Shown: positions 26,063-35,088, numbered from the stretch's first letter. The stretch: DNA of 64,000 nucleotides from Sphingomonas sp. Root720 (GCF_001428605.1 NZ_LMID01000013.1:101345-165344), one strand, 5' to 3'. Notes: generated from the letters alone by a model not told the origin. Program-made: numbers and translations.

Positions 26063-27201
26063 TTCCAGGTCTGCGACAGCAGGCGGAAGAAATTGCCGCC
26101 GAGGATCGCGACGATATGCTCGTCGGAATAGCTCCGGCGGATCTGTTCCTCGGTCAGGTCGAACATCTTGCGCGGATGATCGAAGCCGTCGGTGTCGATC
26201 TTCCCGCGGAAGGCGTAGCTCGCCTTGTAGCCGGCCTTCAGCTTCTCGTAATCCTCCTTCGGCATGTCGTCATAGCCGTTGAGATCGGCGTCGGATCCGA
26301 TCCCGACATGCTCGACGCCAACCAGCCGCGCGACATGGTCGATATGGTCCACGATCTGCGGAACGGCGGTCGGCTCCTTCGCACTGACGAAGTTGCGCAC
26401 CCCGGTGATCCCCATTACGCCGCCCTTCGCCGCCAGCGCCTTGATCGCCTCGTCCGATTTGCAACGCGGATGATCGACCAGCGCGCGACAATTGGCGTGG
26501 GTGATCGCGATCGGCACCGACGAGAGCGCGATGCCGTCGAGCGTCGTGCGATCTCCGCAATGCGATACGTCCACGAGCATGCCGACCCCATTCATCGCCC
26601 CGATGATCGACACGCCGAAGTCGGTGACGCCGCCATCGACCCGCTCGGTCGATCCCGATCCGAGCAGGTTCTGGGCATTATAGGTGAGCTGCGAGCAGCG
26701 CTGACCGAGCTGGTAGAAGGTCTTCACGTCGTCGGTGTTTCTGAAGTGCTCGGAGTTCTGGACGCCCAGAATGACGGCGCAGCGCCGCTCCTTCTTGGCG
26801 CGCCGGAGATCGTCGGCCCTGTCGACGAGCAGGAAAACATCGTCGTTGCGCGCGGCGAACCCGGCGGATTCGCCGATCCAGGTCAGCACGTCCTCGCGCG
26901 CCGTCGGCCCCATGAAACCCATCGACTGGTGAAAGCCGGTGATTCCGCTGTCGCGGAACTCGGCTGCCGTCTTGGCGTCCATCCTTCCCTGATAGGCTTG
27001 CGGTCGGCCATCGATCTTCAGCACCGCCAGCATGTCGATCACCAGCGCGCGCTCCATCAGGTCCACGGCACGCCGCGAATAGCGATGCGGCGAGGCCGCA
27101 TGGAGCGCGAAATAGCCCCGATTGATCATTGGAAAGCCGAGCGCGGCGGCGCTCGCGGCGGCCCCCTGCAAAAGCGTGCGACGGGAAAGCTGGGTCATCA
27201 T
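26059..27201 (-). CDS. M19 (renal-type) membrane dipeptidase, Tat-exported
   Basis: A 380-residue protein; the start at 27201 lies six bases after GAGGAGC. A twin-arginine signal (SRRTLLQGAAASAAALG) precedes the M19 barrel. Retained metal or substrate positions by eye are His in LVDVSHCG (~195), His in AITHANCRALVDHPR (~218) and Asp in HVGIGSDADLNG (~290). The usual first motif D-G-H-x-D is replaced by IDMLAVLKID, and the bridging Glu region reads GVQNSEH. This divergence seems typical of a subfamily rather than decay. M19 enzymes cut dipeptides, often with a C-terminal D-residue, and some open beta-lactams. The D-amino-acid dehydrogenase nearby fits that. Confidence 0.85.
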   Translation of the reverse strand: MMTQLSRRTLLQGAAASAAALGFPMINRGYFALHAASPHRYSRRAVDLMERALVIDMLAVLKIDGRPQAYQGRMDAKTAAEFRDSGITGFHQSMGFMGPTAREDVLTWIGESAGFAARNDDVFLLVDRADDLRRAKKERRCAVILGVQNSEHFRNTDDVKTFYQLGQRCSQLTYNAQNLLGSGSTERVDGGVTDFGVSIIGAMNGVGMLVDVSHCGDRTTLDGIALSSVPIAITHANCRALVDHPRCKSDEAIKALAAKGGVMGITGVRNFVSAKEPTAVPQIVDHIDHVARLVGVEHVGIGSDADLNGYDDMPKEDYEKLKAGYKASYAFRGKIDTDGFDHPRKMFDLTEEQIRRSYSDEHIVAILGGNFFRLLSQTWK

Positions 27202-27353
27202 CTTGCTCCTCGGGCCAGCGGGAAGCATGAACTCCGGTCCTCGCGGGGGACGTGGAGCCCAGGCTCTCGGATCACATGCGCATCAACGCGCCCACGCGCG
27301 CGGAAAGCCCCCTCGGCCTCCGTCCGCGACGAAACCATGTTTTGCGGCAGCGC

Positions 27354-29282
27354 TCATCGACGCGCCGTCTCCACGCTCACCGCGATCGCCGAAGGCCGGT
27401 CCGGATCATGGTAGACGGCGTGAGTCTGCGCCGTGAAATCGCCGGGCTTCGCCTCGAGGATGTTGGGCACGAAGGTCTGCGGGTTGCGGTCGATCAGCGG
27501 GAACCAGCTGCTCTGGATCTGTACCGCGATGCGATGCCCCTTGCGAAACAGATGCGCGGCGGCGTGGAGGTCGATGTCATAATCAAGCACCGCCCCCGGC
27601 GTGATCGCCTCTGGCTGCGACAGGCTTTTGCGGAATCGACCGCGGAACACGTCGTTGGCGATCATCATCTGCCGCCCGCGCAGCGCTTCCGGAACCGTTT
27701 CGTCGGAAGGGTAGACGTCGATCAGCTTGACCACCCAGTCGGCATCGCTGCCCGTGGTGCTCGCGAACAGACGGGCGGCGATTTCGCCGACGATGGCGAC
27801 ATCCTCCTCCAGGGGATCGGTTTGCCAGAACAGGACGTCCTTGCGCTTCGCAAAAGGCACCTGGTCGTCGGCCAACCATTCGGGCCATGTCGACTTTTCC
27901 GCCAGGAAGGGCTGGATCGGTCGCTCGCGATAGGGAACCGGGTCGGCCGGATCGGACAGGAAGCTGTCGGGCCGGCTCTCCGTCGGCGCCGGCCGCTCGA
28001 AGGACAACTTGCCATTGGCATGGAGATAGAGGTTGCGTTTCGCGACGCCGTCTCGCGGGGGCCATTGGCGGTAGCGCTTCCAGCTGTTGCCGCCCGTCTG
28101 GAACACCAGCGCCTCGGGCTGGTCGAGCTTGCCCTCGCCCTTCAGCCAATGTCGGAACCAGCGGGTCTCGACGTCCGAGCGGAAATAGGTCGCGGTAGGC
28201 GAGCCGAGATCGAACGGGCCGTAGTGACTGCCGTCGCCCCGTGCCCAGCCGCCATGGTACCAGGGGCCGATGACGATGAAGTTGCGCCCGTGGCGGTCCC
28301 CCTTTTCCTGATTGCGGTAGATCTCGAGCGGTCCGTAGAAATCCTCCTGGTCCCACCAGCCTGCGACGATCAGGTTCGGCACCTTGACCGTCTTCGGCAT
28401 CCGCACCGAGGTTTCCTGCTCGCGCCAGAAGGCGTCATAGTTGGGATGGCGGACGAAGTTCTGCCACGTGGGCAGTGGCCGGCCGATATGGACCCGATCG
28501 AGCTTCGCCAACTCGCCCTGCTCGAGGAACCAGCCATAGATGTCGTCCTTGCCGAAATCGAAAGGCTTCAGCGTGCGGCCGTCGGTTTCCAGCGCGGCGG
28601 AATATTCCCACGCATAGTCGAGCCGGAAGGCCCCGTTGTGGTGGAAATCGTCGCCGATGAACATCGATTCGGGCGATGCCTGCACCGACACCGCCTTCAA
28701 CGACGGATGCGGCTTGATCACGGCCATCGCCGACGTCCAGCCGCCATAGGAAATGCCGAAGATACCGACCTTGCCGTTGTTGTCGGCCAGGTTCTTGGTC
28801 AGCCATTCGATGCTGTCATAGGTGTCGGTGGACTCGTCGATCCCGGCGGCCCCGGTCACCATGGGGCGGAGCATCACGAACTCGCCTTCCGATCCGAAGC
28901 GCCCGCGGATGTCCTGGAACACGAAGATGAAGCCTTCCTGCGAAAGCTCCCTATATTCGCCGACGAAGGATTTCTTCAGCCGCTCCAGCTCGAAGCCATA
29001 GGGCGATCGCTGCATCAGGATCGGCAGTACCCCCTTGGCATCGACCGGCCGCCACACCTGGGCATGGAGGCGGACGCCGTCGCGCATCGGGATCATCACG
29101 TCTTCGCCGACATAATCGCCGATACGGGTGCCCGGCGGCAACGCCGTCGCCTCGCTCCCGTCGACTGCCACAGCGGCAATGGCGGCCTTGGGAGCGGCGA
29201 CCACCGGCGCGGGCGGCCACACCAGAGCCATGGCCAACGCCAGTCCCAGAGAGAGCGAATTGGTTTTCGCCGTCGCGTACAT
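27354..29282 (-). CDS. Secreted S15/CocE-NonD family hydrolase, second copy
   Basis: A 642-residue paralogue of the hydrolase at 18742. It has a signal peptide (to VVAAPKA, ~31), nucleophile elbow FGISYGG (~180), acid region GWWDQEDFYGPL (~305), catalytic His in GPWYHGGW (~340), and the jelly-roll C-terminus with SSWFPLIDRNPQTFVPN, nearly identical to copy 1. The start follows a strong GGGAGGTGA. It is the first structural gene after the HTH-cupin regulator and lies 152 bases before the dipeptidase. Likely an amino-acid ester, peptide or acyl-amide hydrolase; differences in the loops suggest a different substrate from copy 1. Confidence 0.85.
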   Translation of the reverse strand: MYATAKTNSLSLGLALAMALVWPPAPVVAAPKAAIAAVAVDGSEATALPPGTRIGDYVGEDVMIPMRDGVRLHAQVWRPVDAKGVLPILMQRSPYGFELERLKKSFVGEYRELSQEGFIFVFQDIRGRFGSEGEFVMLRPMVTGAAGIDESTDTYDSIEWLTKNLADNNGKVGIFGISYGGWTSAMAVIKPHPSLKAVSVQASPESMFIGDDFHHNGAFRLDYAWEYSAALETDGRTLKPFDFGKDDIYGWFLEQGELAKLDRVHIGRPLPTWQNFVRHPNYDAFWREQETSVRMPKTVKVPNLIVAGWWDQEDFYGPLEIYRNQEKGDRHGRNFIVIGPWYHGGWARGDGSHYGPFDLGSPTATYFRSDVETRWFRHWLKGEGKLDQPEALVFQTGGNSWKRYRQWPPRDGVAKRNLYLHANGKLSFERPAPTESRPDSFLSDPADPVPYRERPIQPFLAEKSTWPEWLADDQVPFAKRKDVLFWQTDPLEEDVAIVGEIAARLFASTTGSDADWVVKLIDVYPSDETVPEALRGRQMMIANDVFRGRFRKSLSQPEAITPGAVLDYDIDLHAAAHLFRKGHRIAVQIQSSWFPLIDRNPQTFVPNILEAKPGDFTAQTHAVYHDPDRPSAIAVSVETARR

Positions 29283-29454
29283 GGATCACCTCCCGACCTT
29301 GCCCGCTTGCATATCGACATTTCTCCAGACTGCAAAGAATGTTTTCTTATGGGAGAAATATTCACTATTAAGAAACATCGCCGAAGCCGCATCGGCGCCA
29401 CTTCGGGCGCGCGGCGCTTCAGTGTCGAATAAAACCCCGAATATGATGCCTGGT

Positions 29455-29466
29455 GTCACGCGTGAC
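29455..29466. promoter_or_regulatory. 12-base palindrome upstream of the second hydrolase gene
   Basis: GTCACGCGTGAC is a perfect palindrome in the 250-base gap between the regulator stop and the hydrolase start. The same gap holds ATGTTTTCTTA (about 29339) facing TTAAGAAACAT (about 29370), an imperfect inverted repeat that would overlap a promoter. Either could be the operator for the adjacent HTH-cupin regulator; the second resembles the sequence before that regulator's own start. Confidence 0.3.
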
Positions 29467-29532
29467 GGGCCCCTCGCCCGTTATGCGAGGTCCCGGACGG
29501 CCCCCGGGGGAGGCGCGGCGGCCGGCCGGGCG

Positions 29533-30168
29533 CTAGATCGACGCGCGATCGGCTTCGGCTAGGCCGACGAGGGTCTTCTCCAGATCGGGATCGTCACCCG
29601 CGCAGACGGCCAGCACCACCGCCCTGTCGCATTCGTGCAGCACATAGGCGTGGCGCATCTGGCTGTCGATGTAGATGCCTTTGCCCTGCCGGATCACGGT
29701 CGGCGCGTAAAACTCCAGGTGGACCTGGATGGCGCCCTCCAGCACATAGATGAATTCCTCGCCTGGATGGCTCACCTGTTCCCCGAATTGCTCGAGGGTG
29801 CGAGCCTTGATCTCGCTGATGATCGGGACCATCCGCTTGCGGGTCAGATCCGAACAGAGATAGTCATATCGATAGTTCTGCGTCTCGATCCGCACGGAGT
29901 TGCCGGCGTCCATCAAACTGCGACGCGCCGTCACCGGCTTCGCGCTGCGCTCTGCCTCATCGGACTGGCTGAAGAAATCGGCCATCGACATGCCTAGCCG
30001 CTGCGCCACCTTCTGGATCTTGTCGTAACTGAGCGACAGTTTGTCGCTCTCGACCTTTCCCAGCGTGGACAGCGGAATCCCGACGACCTCGCTCATTTGC
30101 TTGAGCGTCCAGTCGTGCCGGCGCCGGATCGCGACCACCAGGCTACCGAGCGTCTTTCCCTCTCTCAT
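29533..30168 (-). CDS. XRE-type HTH regulator with C-terminal cupin
   Basis: A 211-residue protein. The N-terminal helix-turn-helix (~8-62) reads LKQMSEVVGIPLSTLGKVES, and a cupin sensor domain (~115-185) has HPGEEFIYVLEGAIQVHLE and a closing HAYVLHECDRAVVL. This domain pair is common among regulators of amino-acid and polyamine catabolism. It sits between the leftward hydrolase-dipeptidase genes and the divergent FAD dehydrogenase, so it probably controls both. There is no ribosome site before the ATG; a GATAAT box ends about ten bases before it, so the mRNA may be leaderless. Confidence 0.88.
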   Translation of the reverse strand: MREGKTLGSLVVAIRRRHDWTLKQMSEVVGIPLSTLGKVESDKLSLSYDKIQKVAQRLGMSMADFFSQSDEAERSAKPVTARRSLMDAGNSVRIETQNYRYDYLCSDLTRKRMVPIISEIKARTLEQFGEQVSHPGEEFIYVLEGAIQVHLEFYAPTVIRQGKGIYIDSQMRHAYVLHECDRAVVLAVCAGDDPDLEKTLVGLAEADRASI

Positions 30169-30558
30169 TCAGAAAAACATTATCCCCTTCCTCGAGCCGG
30201 CCACCGCCCCGGGCCGCCCAGGTCCGGCGGTGACTGCCTTCGCATAACGCTAATTCAACAGAACCGACCTGACCAGAGAATTCACCCATGACCGCGAACC
30301 TGATACGGGGGATTGCCGCTTTCGACCCCAGCGATCCCGCCTACGCTGACGCGCCGAAGGTTTACGGTTGGCGGCGATGGCGCGCCTCCCCGGCGCGACG
30401 AGCGGCGATTAGGGAGCACATCCAGGCGGATTAGAATATAATCCTATATAGAGATAATTTTTCTAATTGGATAATTCACTACGATCGCCTAAGCTCGATG
30501 ACAGGCTTACGGCCCGACGGCCGGTCCCCCGGGGAAAGATTAGGAGCCCCAACGACTT
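30169..30558. other. 390-base divergent control region between HTH-cupin regulator and FAD dehydrogenase
   Basis: No firm gene. The left edge carries the putative leaderless promoter of the regulator (GATAAT near 30179-30184, read leftward) and an AATGTTTTTCT motif. A 48-codon rightward frame (30288-30434; MTANLIRGIAAFDPSDPAYA at its start) has plausible codon use but no ribosome site, so I leave it uncalled. From 30435 to 30480 the DNA is strongly AT-rich with TATAAT at 30437-30442, the likely promoter area of the FAD dehydrogenase. Confidence 0.4.
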
Positions 30559-31683
30559 ATGGACAGCGACTTCATTGTGATCGGTGCCGGAATCGCAGGC
30601 GCCTCGGTAGCAGCTCTGCTGGCGGCCGAGGCGAGAGTGATCCTGCTCGAACGCGAGGATCATCCGGGCTTCCACTCGACGGGCCGCTCGGCCGCGCTTT
30701 TTTCCGAGATTTATGGGAACGAGACCGTTCGGGCGCTGTCGCGCGCCAGCCGACCCTTTTTCCTCGATCCGCCTCAGGACTTCAGCGAGACCGATCTGGT
30801 GCGACAGCGGGGAAGCCTGTTTCTCGCCTCCGCCGCGCAGCTCGAGCAACTCGATGCTTTCGCCGCCCTGCCCGACATCGCGCCGGTGACACGGCGGCTT
30901 TCGGGCGAGCAACTGACCGAGCTGTGCCCGCAGATCCGGGCCGACTTCGTGGTGGCGGGTGTGCTCGAACCCCAGTCGATGGACATCGAGGTTCATGAGC
31001 TGCACCAGGGCTATCTGCGCCTGTTCAGGCGACGCGGCGGCACGCTGATTACCGAGGCTCCGGTGGACGCCATGGTGCGGGAGGACGGCGGCTGGCGCGT
31101 CGCCGCCGGATCCCGCCGCCTGCGCGCACCCGTCGTCATCAACGCGGCGGGCGCCTGGGCGGACGCCGTGGCTGCGTTGGCGGGCGTGGCGCCGATCGGA
31201 CTGCAGCCCTATCGCCGCACCGCCGTTCTCGTCGATCCGCCGCAAGGCGCTGCGACCGACAAGTGGCCGATGATGATCGACATCGACGAGGAATTCTACG
31301 TGAAGCCCGATGCGGGGTTGCTGCTCGTCTCCCCGGCCGACGAGACGCCGAGCGACCCGTGCGACGCCCAGCCCGATGAGCTGGACATCGCCACCGCCAT
31401 CTATCGCGCCGAGGAGGCGCTGAAACTGGACGTCCGACGCACCAAGCGAAGCTGGGCGGGACTGCGCAGTTTCGTCGCCGACCGGACCCCTGTCGTCGGC
31501 TTCGATCCTGAGGCCGAGGGCTTCTTCTGGCTGGCCGGCCAGGGCGGGTACGGAATTCAGACCGCGCCCGCGCTGGCGCGCGCCGCCGCCGCGCTCGCCC
31601 AGCACGGCGATCTTCCGCCCGACCTTCTCGCCCAGGGCGTACGACAGGCGGATCTCGCACCGGATCGGTTGCGGCGGAACTGA
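30559..31683 (+). CDS. FAD-dependent D-amino-acid dehydrogenase-like oxidoreductase (DAO family)
   Basis: A 374-residue DAO-family flavoprotein. The FAD-binding Rossmann motif is VIGAGIAGASVAALLA (~7-22), the second FAD region is VVINAAGAWADAVA (~192-205), and the C-terminal GLRSFVADRTPVVG and GQGGYGIQTAPALA (~330-345) resemble D-arginine/D-amino-acid dehydrogenases rather than glycine oxidase. It would deaminate an amino acid to the oxo-acid, passing electrons to the quinone pool or oxygen. It is divergent from the HTH-cupin regulator and the hydrolase/dipeptidase genes, so it probably consumes the amino acid they release. Confidence 0.83.
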   Translation: MDSDFIVIGAGIAGASVAALLAAEARVILLEREDHPGFHSTGRSAALFSEIYGNETVRALSRASRPFFLDPPQDFSETDLVRQRGSLFLASAAQLEQLDAFAALPDIAPVTRRLSGEQLTELCPQIRADFVVAGVLEPQSMDIEVHELHQGYLRLFRRRGGTLITEAPVDAMVREDGGWRVAAGSRRLRAPVVINAAGAWADAVAALAGVAPIGLQPYRRTAVLVDPPQGAATDKWPMMIDIDEEFYVKPDAGLLLVSPADETPSDPCDAQPDELDIATAIYRAEEALKLDVRRTKRSWAGLRSFVADRTPVVGFDPEAEGFFWLAGQGGYGIQTAPALARAAAALAQHGDLPPDLLAQGVRQADLAPDRLRRN

Positions 31684-31723
31684 GCCGGGGGAGGGCGTGA
31701 TGCTGAAGGGAGGAGGGCTGAAG

Positions 31724-32593
31724 ATGACGTCGGACGAACGATCGACTGGAGAGGTGGCGACCTTCCTGGCGCTGACCGTGGCGCTCAGCACGCTGTTCTA
31801 CGCGCCGATCATCGCGACGGGGAATGTGGCTGGCGGGAATATGCTGTATGTCGGCGGCCTGATGTGGTCGCCGGGCACGGCGGCTATCCTGACGATGCTG
31901 ATCTACCGGAGGAATTTTGCCACGCTCGGCTGGAACTGGGGCGGCTGGCAGTGGAATCTGCGCGCCTATCTCATTCCGCTCGGCTATGCGGCGGCGGCCT
32001 ATGCGGCGATCTGGCTCACCGGCCTGGGCAGCTTCGCGCCATCCGCCAACGTCGCCAGGATCGCGGAGATGCTGGGCTGGCCGGGCGCGTCGGCCGCGAT
32101 GGTCATCCTCGCCTATGTCGCGCTGGCGGCGACCGCCGGCCTGATCCGCGGTGTCGCCTTTGCCTTGGGCGAGGAGATCGGCTGGCGCGGCTTCCTCGCC
32201 CCGCGGCTGATCTCCCGCTTCGGCTTCGTCGGCGGCACCGTGATCGTCGCGCTGATCTGGGCGTCCTGGCATTTTCCGCTGTTGCTGTTCGCCGATTACA
32301 ACGGCGGAACCCCCTGGTGGTACGGCCTGAGCTTCTTCACCCTCCTCGTATTGGGGAGCAGCTTCGTGCTGAGCTGGATCAGGCTGCGTTCGAACAGCGT
32401 CTGGCCGTGCGCGATGCTGCACGCGAGCCATAACCTCTTCATCCAGTCGGTGTTCAACCCGCTGACCGGGCCGACCGGCGGGGCGACCGCCTATGCGATT
32501 GGCGAGTTCGGCTTCGCCGTCGCCATCACGCTCGGCATCGTTGCGGTCTATTGCATCTCGCACCGTCCCGAGGGGCCGGACCGTCCAGCGTAA
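31724..32593 (+). CDS. CPBP family intramembrane metalloprotease
   Basis: A 289-residue protein with about eight membrane segments. The CPBP (Rce1-like) motifs are present: GEEIGWRGFLAPRL (EExxxR, ~156-169), WASWHFPLLLF (FxxxH-type His, ~190) and MLHASHNLFIQS (~238-249). I prefer the ATG at 31724 because AGGAGG sits seven bases before it; an upstream ATG at 31700 is possible. Bacterial relatives act in protein processing or immunity to bacteriocins; no partner is visible here. It follows the FAD dehydrogenase by 40 bases and may ride on that transcript. Confidence 0.82.
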   Translation: MTSDERSTGEVATFLALTVALSTLFYAPIIATGNVAGGNMLYVGGLMWSPGTAAILTMLIYRRNFATLGWNWGGWQWNLRAYLIPLGYAAAAYAAIWLTGLGSFAPSANVARIAEMLGWPGASAAMVILAYVALAATAGLIRGVAFALGEEIGWRGFLAPRLISRFGFVGGTVIVALIWASWHFPLLLFADYNGGTPWWYGLSFFTLLVLGSSFVLSWIRLRSNSVWPCAMLHASHNLFIQSVFNPLTGPTGGATAYAIGEFGFAVAITLGIVAVYCISHRPEGPDRPA

Positions 32594-32759
32594 GCCAGGC
32601 GGCCGCGCCGAACTCGTCCTGAAGCCGTTTGCCGAGATCGACGTGGGGCCATGTTGCTCAAAGCCTGTCAGCGCCGATACAGAAAGTGCCGATTGCTGCG
32701 ACCGACCAGTTCGCGGTAGACGACGTCCGCACCATGGACAAATAGCAGGCAGATGCCAG

Positions 32760-33509
32760 ATGGCCACGACCAACCAACAGCCCCTCGACGAAGCTGCGCT
32801 TCGCCGCCAGCTCACCGATTTCTATCACCTCGTCGTGCATCTCGGCTGGTCGGAGATCATCTTCAACCATATCTCGGTGCGCGTCCCGGGCCCCGAGCAC
32901 CATTATCTGATGAACCCGTTCGGCCTGCTCTACGAGGAGATCACGCCCGAGAACCTGATCAAGGTCGGGATCGACGGCAAGCTGGTCGAGCCCTCACCCT
33001 ATCCCGGCAACCCCGCCGGCTTCGCGCTCCATGGCGTCATCCACGAAAACCGTCCGGACGTCGCTTGCGTCGCGCACACCCACACCAATCCGGTGTCCGC
33101 GGTGGCGGTCAAGCGCGAGGGGATCAGCCACGACAATTTCTATGGCGCACAGTTGTTCGGCCGGGTCGCCTATCATGATTTCGAGGGGATCACCCTCTAT
33201 GACGACGAGCGCGACCGTATGCTGCAGAGCCTCGGCGACAAGCATGTGCTGGTGCTTCGCAACCATGGCATCGCCGTCGCCGAGCGGTCGATCCCAGCGA
33301 CCTTCACCTTGTTGTGGACGGTGCAGCGCGCGGCCGAGATACAATGCATGGCGGGCCAGGCCGGCGGCGCCGATACCCCCCTATCCGACGAGGTGCGGCA
33401 GCGCTGCGCGGACGATGCGCTGCGGCTCGCGACCTCGGGCAGCTTTTCGGACATGGTGTTCAACGCGTCGGTGCGCCGGATGCGCGCACAGCAAGCCCGA
33501 TCAGCCTGA
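32760..33509 (+). CDS. Class II aldolase/adducin family protein
   Basis: A 249-residue protein with the class II aldolase fold. Zinc-binding His residues are visible in ACVAHTHTNPVSAV (~100-113) and LRNHGIAVAE (~163-172), and the N-terminal block LGWSEIIFNHISVRVPG is typical of the adducin-head-like branch, whose natural substrates are mostly unknown. It has no sugar operon around it. Its stop converges on and overlaps the sulfite dehydrogenase cytochrome gene by nine bases. The 166 bases before it show no clear promoter. Confidence 0.85.
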   Translation: MATTNQQPLDEAALRRQLTDFYHLVVHLGWSEIIFNHISVRVPGPEHHYLMNPFGLLYEEITPENLIKVGIDGKLVEPSPYPGNPAGFALHGVIHENRPDVACVAHTHTNPVSAVAVKREGISHDNFYGAQLFGRVAYHDFEGITLYDDERDRMLQSLGDKHVLVLRNHGIAVAERSIPATFTLLWTVQRAAEIQCMAGQAGGADTPLSDEVRQRCADDALRLATSGSFSDMVFNASVRRMRAQQARSA

Positions 33510-33860
33510 AGACAGTCGCGCCAGATAATCGATGATCGCGGGAACGTCCTCGTCGGCGACGGGGGCGTGGTAGACCTCGCGCATCTTGCGCACGATCCCG
33601 GCCCACTGGTCGCGCGTGAGCTTCGGCTGGACCTGCACCATGCTCGCCGAATGGCAGGACGCGCAGTTGGCGTTCATCACCTCCGCTCCCGGCCCGTCGG
33701 GATAGGCCTGCTCGTCATAGGGAAGCTCGACCGAAGTCGACCTGAGCGTGAAGCCCTGCCCGCTGACGGCGGCCCGCGGCGCCGCGTCCGATCCGGCCGG
33801 AACCGCTATCGCTGCGCCGAGGAGGCAGAGCCCGGCGGCCAGGACAATCCGGTCATGCAT
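33501..33860 (-). CDS. Periplasmic c-type cytochrome, sulfite dehydrogenase SorB-like subunit
   Basis: A 119-residue protein with a signal peptide (to about SDAAPRA, residue 29) and a single heme c motif CASCH (~66-70), followed by Met residues that could give the sixth ligand. It overlaps the molybdenum subunit gene by eight bases. In SorAB enzymes the cytochrome subunit takes electrons from the molybdenum centre and hands them to the respiratory chain. The size fits SorB. Confidence 0.85.
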   Translation of the reverse strand: MHDRIVLAAGLCLLGAAIAVPAGSDAAPRAAVSGQGFTLRSTSVELPYDEQAYPDGPGAEVMNANCASCHSASMVQVQPKLTRDQWAGIVRKMREVYHAPVADEDVPAIIDYLARLSSG

Positions 33861-35088
33861 CGGACCGCACCTCGATCGTCACCGCCTCCACATTGCTGCG
33901 CATGAAGCCGCCGGGATTCCAGATCGGCTTCATCGGCTGCACCTCTCCCGCGTCGTTGGTACAGCGCACCAGCAGGGTCATCGCACCGGGGCCCGCCGGC
34001 GTCACCTCCATATCCCAGCGCCGGAAGCCGTACTTTCCGCGATCGGGGCCTAGCGCGGCGGACTGCCAGCTTCGTCCGCCGTCGGCCGACAGCTCGACCT
34101 TCGCGACACCCGTGTCACCGCCGAGTGCGATCCCGCCGACCGGAATGGCGGGGCGGAGGGGAACCACCTGCCCTTCGCGCAGGCCGGTGATGAATGACCG
34201 GGGCGTCATCCGGCCGATCGGCACCGTCGGGAAATCCCTGGCACCCGGCGCGACATCGGCGCCCGGGGTCGCGGGAATCCTGTAGGCCTTCGCCATCCAG
34301 TAGCGGTCGTCGGGTGCGGCCAGAACCTCGATATCCGACAGCATCTTGACCCAGTAGGTCGAATACCAGCCGGGCACGACCAGACGGAGCGGAAAGCCGT
34401 TGAGCAGCGGCAGTTGTTCCCCGTTCATGCCGAAGGCGATCATCACCTCGTCGCTGCGGGCATGGTCGATGGCGAGCGCCTTTTCGAAGCGCGGCGCGCC
34501 CTCCACGGTCGCTCCGTCGAGCCCGGCGAAACGGACCGCGGCCGCGCCGGGCAGCACGCCCGCCTGGTCGAGCACGTCGCGCAGACGCACGCCCAGCCAG
34601 CGGGCGTTGCCCATCGCGCCGTGCGCCCATTGCGCGCCGGGAACGCGCGGTTCGAACAGGCCCCGCGAATTGCCCGAGCACTGGTTCACCGCCGCCAGCT
34701 CGATCCGCGGCATGCGCAGGATCTGGGTCAGCCCGATCGACAGCGGCGTGCGCACGCACCCATGGACGGTCAGGCGAAAGCTCCCGACATCGACCGCGCT
34801 GGGCATGTCCGCCCAGTGCCAACGCACGAAGAAGCGGTCGTTGGGCGTGAAGACATCGCCGTCGAACACCTCCATCGGCGTTTCGAGCAGCGGCGGATGA
34901 ACGCGCTGCACGATCATCTCGCCCTTGCCGGGGAAGCCCGCCGCCAGCCGACGGCTGGACGGACCGCCGGGCAGGCGCAGGTCGACCAGCCCCTGCGCGC
35001 CTGCGGGGACCGCCAGCGCCGCCGCCGCCCCTGCCAGCAATTGCCGGCGGCCGAGGGGCGCTTTGATCATCGTGTCGAACAGGTCCAT
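33853..35088 (-). CDS. Sulfite oxidase-family molybdopterin enzyme, SorA-like
   Basis: A 411-residue protein with a twin-arginine signal (LGRRQLLAGAAAALAVPAGA) and the sulfite-oxidase fold. The molybdenum ligand Cys is in NQCSGNSRGLF (~136-146), followed by GAMGNARWLGVRLRDVL, and a C-terminal dimerisation domain ends near IWNPGGFMRSNVEAV. It oxidises sulfite to sulfate in the periplasm and passes electrons to the adjacent cytochrome. A YeiH-type exporter gene and a YeiE-like regulator lie directly upstream, suggesting a sulfite-handling unit. Confidence 0.87.
   Translation of the reverse strand: MDLFDTMIKAPLGRRQLLAGAAAALAVPAGAQGLVDLRLPGGPSSRRLAAGFPGKGEMIVQRVHPPLLETPMEVFDGDVFTPNDRFFVRWHWADMPSAVDVGSFRLTVHGCVRTPLSIGLTQILRMPRIELAAVNQCSGNSRGLFEPRVPGAQWAHGAMGNARWLGVRLRDVLDQAGVLPGAAAVRFAGLDGATVEGAPRFEKALAIDHARSDEVMIAFGMNGEQLPLLNGFPLRLVVPGWYSTYWVKMLSDIEVLAAPDDRYWMAKAYRIPATPGADVAPGARDFPTVPIGRMTPRSFITGLREGQVVPLRPAIPVGGIALGGDTGVAKVELSADGGRSWQSAALGPDRGKYGFRRWDMEVTPAGPGAMTLLVRCTNDAGEVQPMKPIWNPGGFMRSNVEAVTIEVRSDA

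Noticed and set aside
23837-26131. A 764-codon plus-strand open frame
   Set aside because: It runs opposite FecR, FecI and the transporter; Gln/His/Arg-rich shadow sequence.
27252-29432. A 726-codon plus-strand open frame
   Set aside because: It is antisense to the second S15/CocE hydrolase, whose motifs are clear.
29455-29466. GTCACGCGTGAC as an attachment or integration site
   Set aside because: There is no integrase, no second copy and no tRNA nearby; an operator is the simpler reading.
30288-30434. A 48-codon small gene
   Set aside because: No ribosome site and no recognisable homology; mentioned only within the control region.
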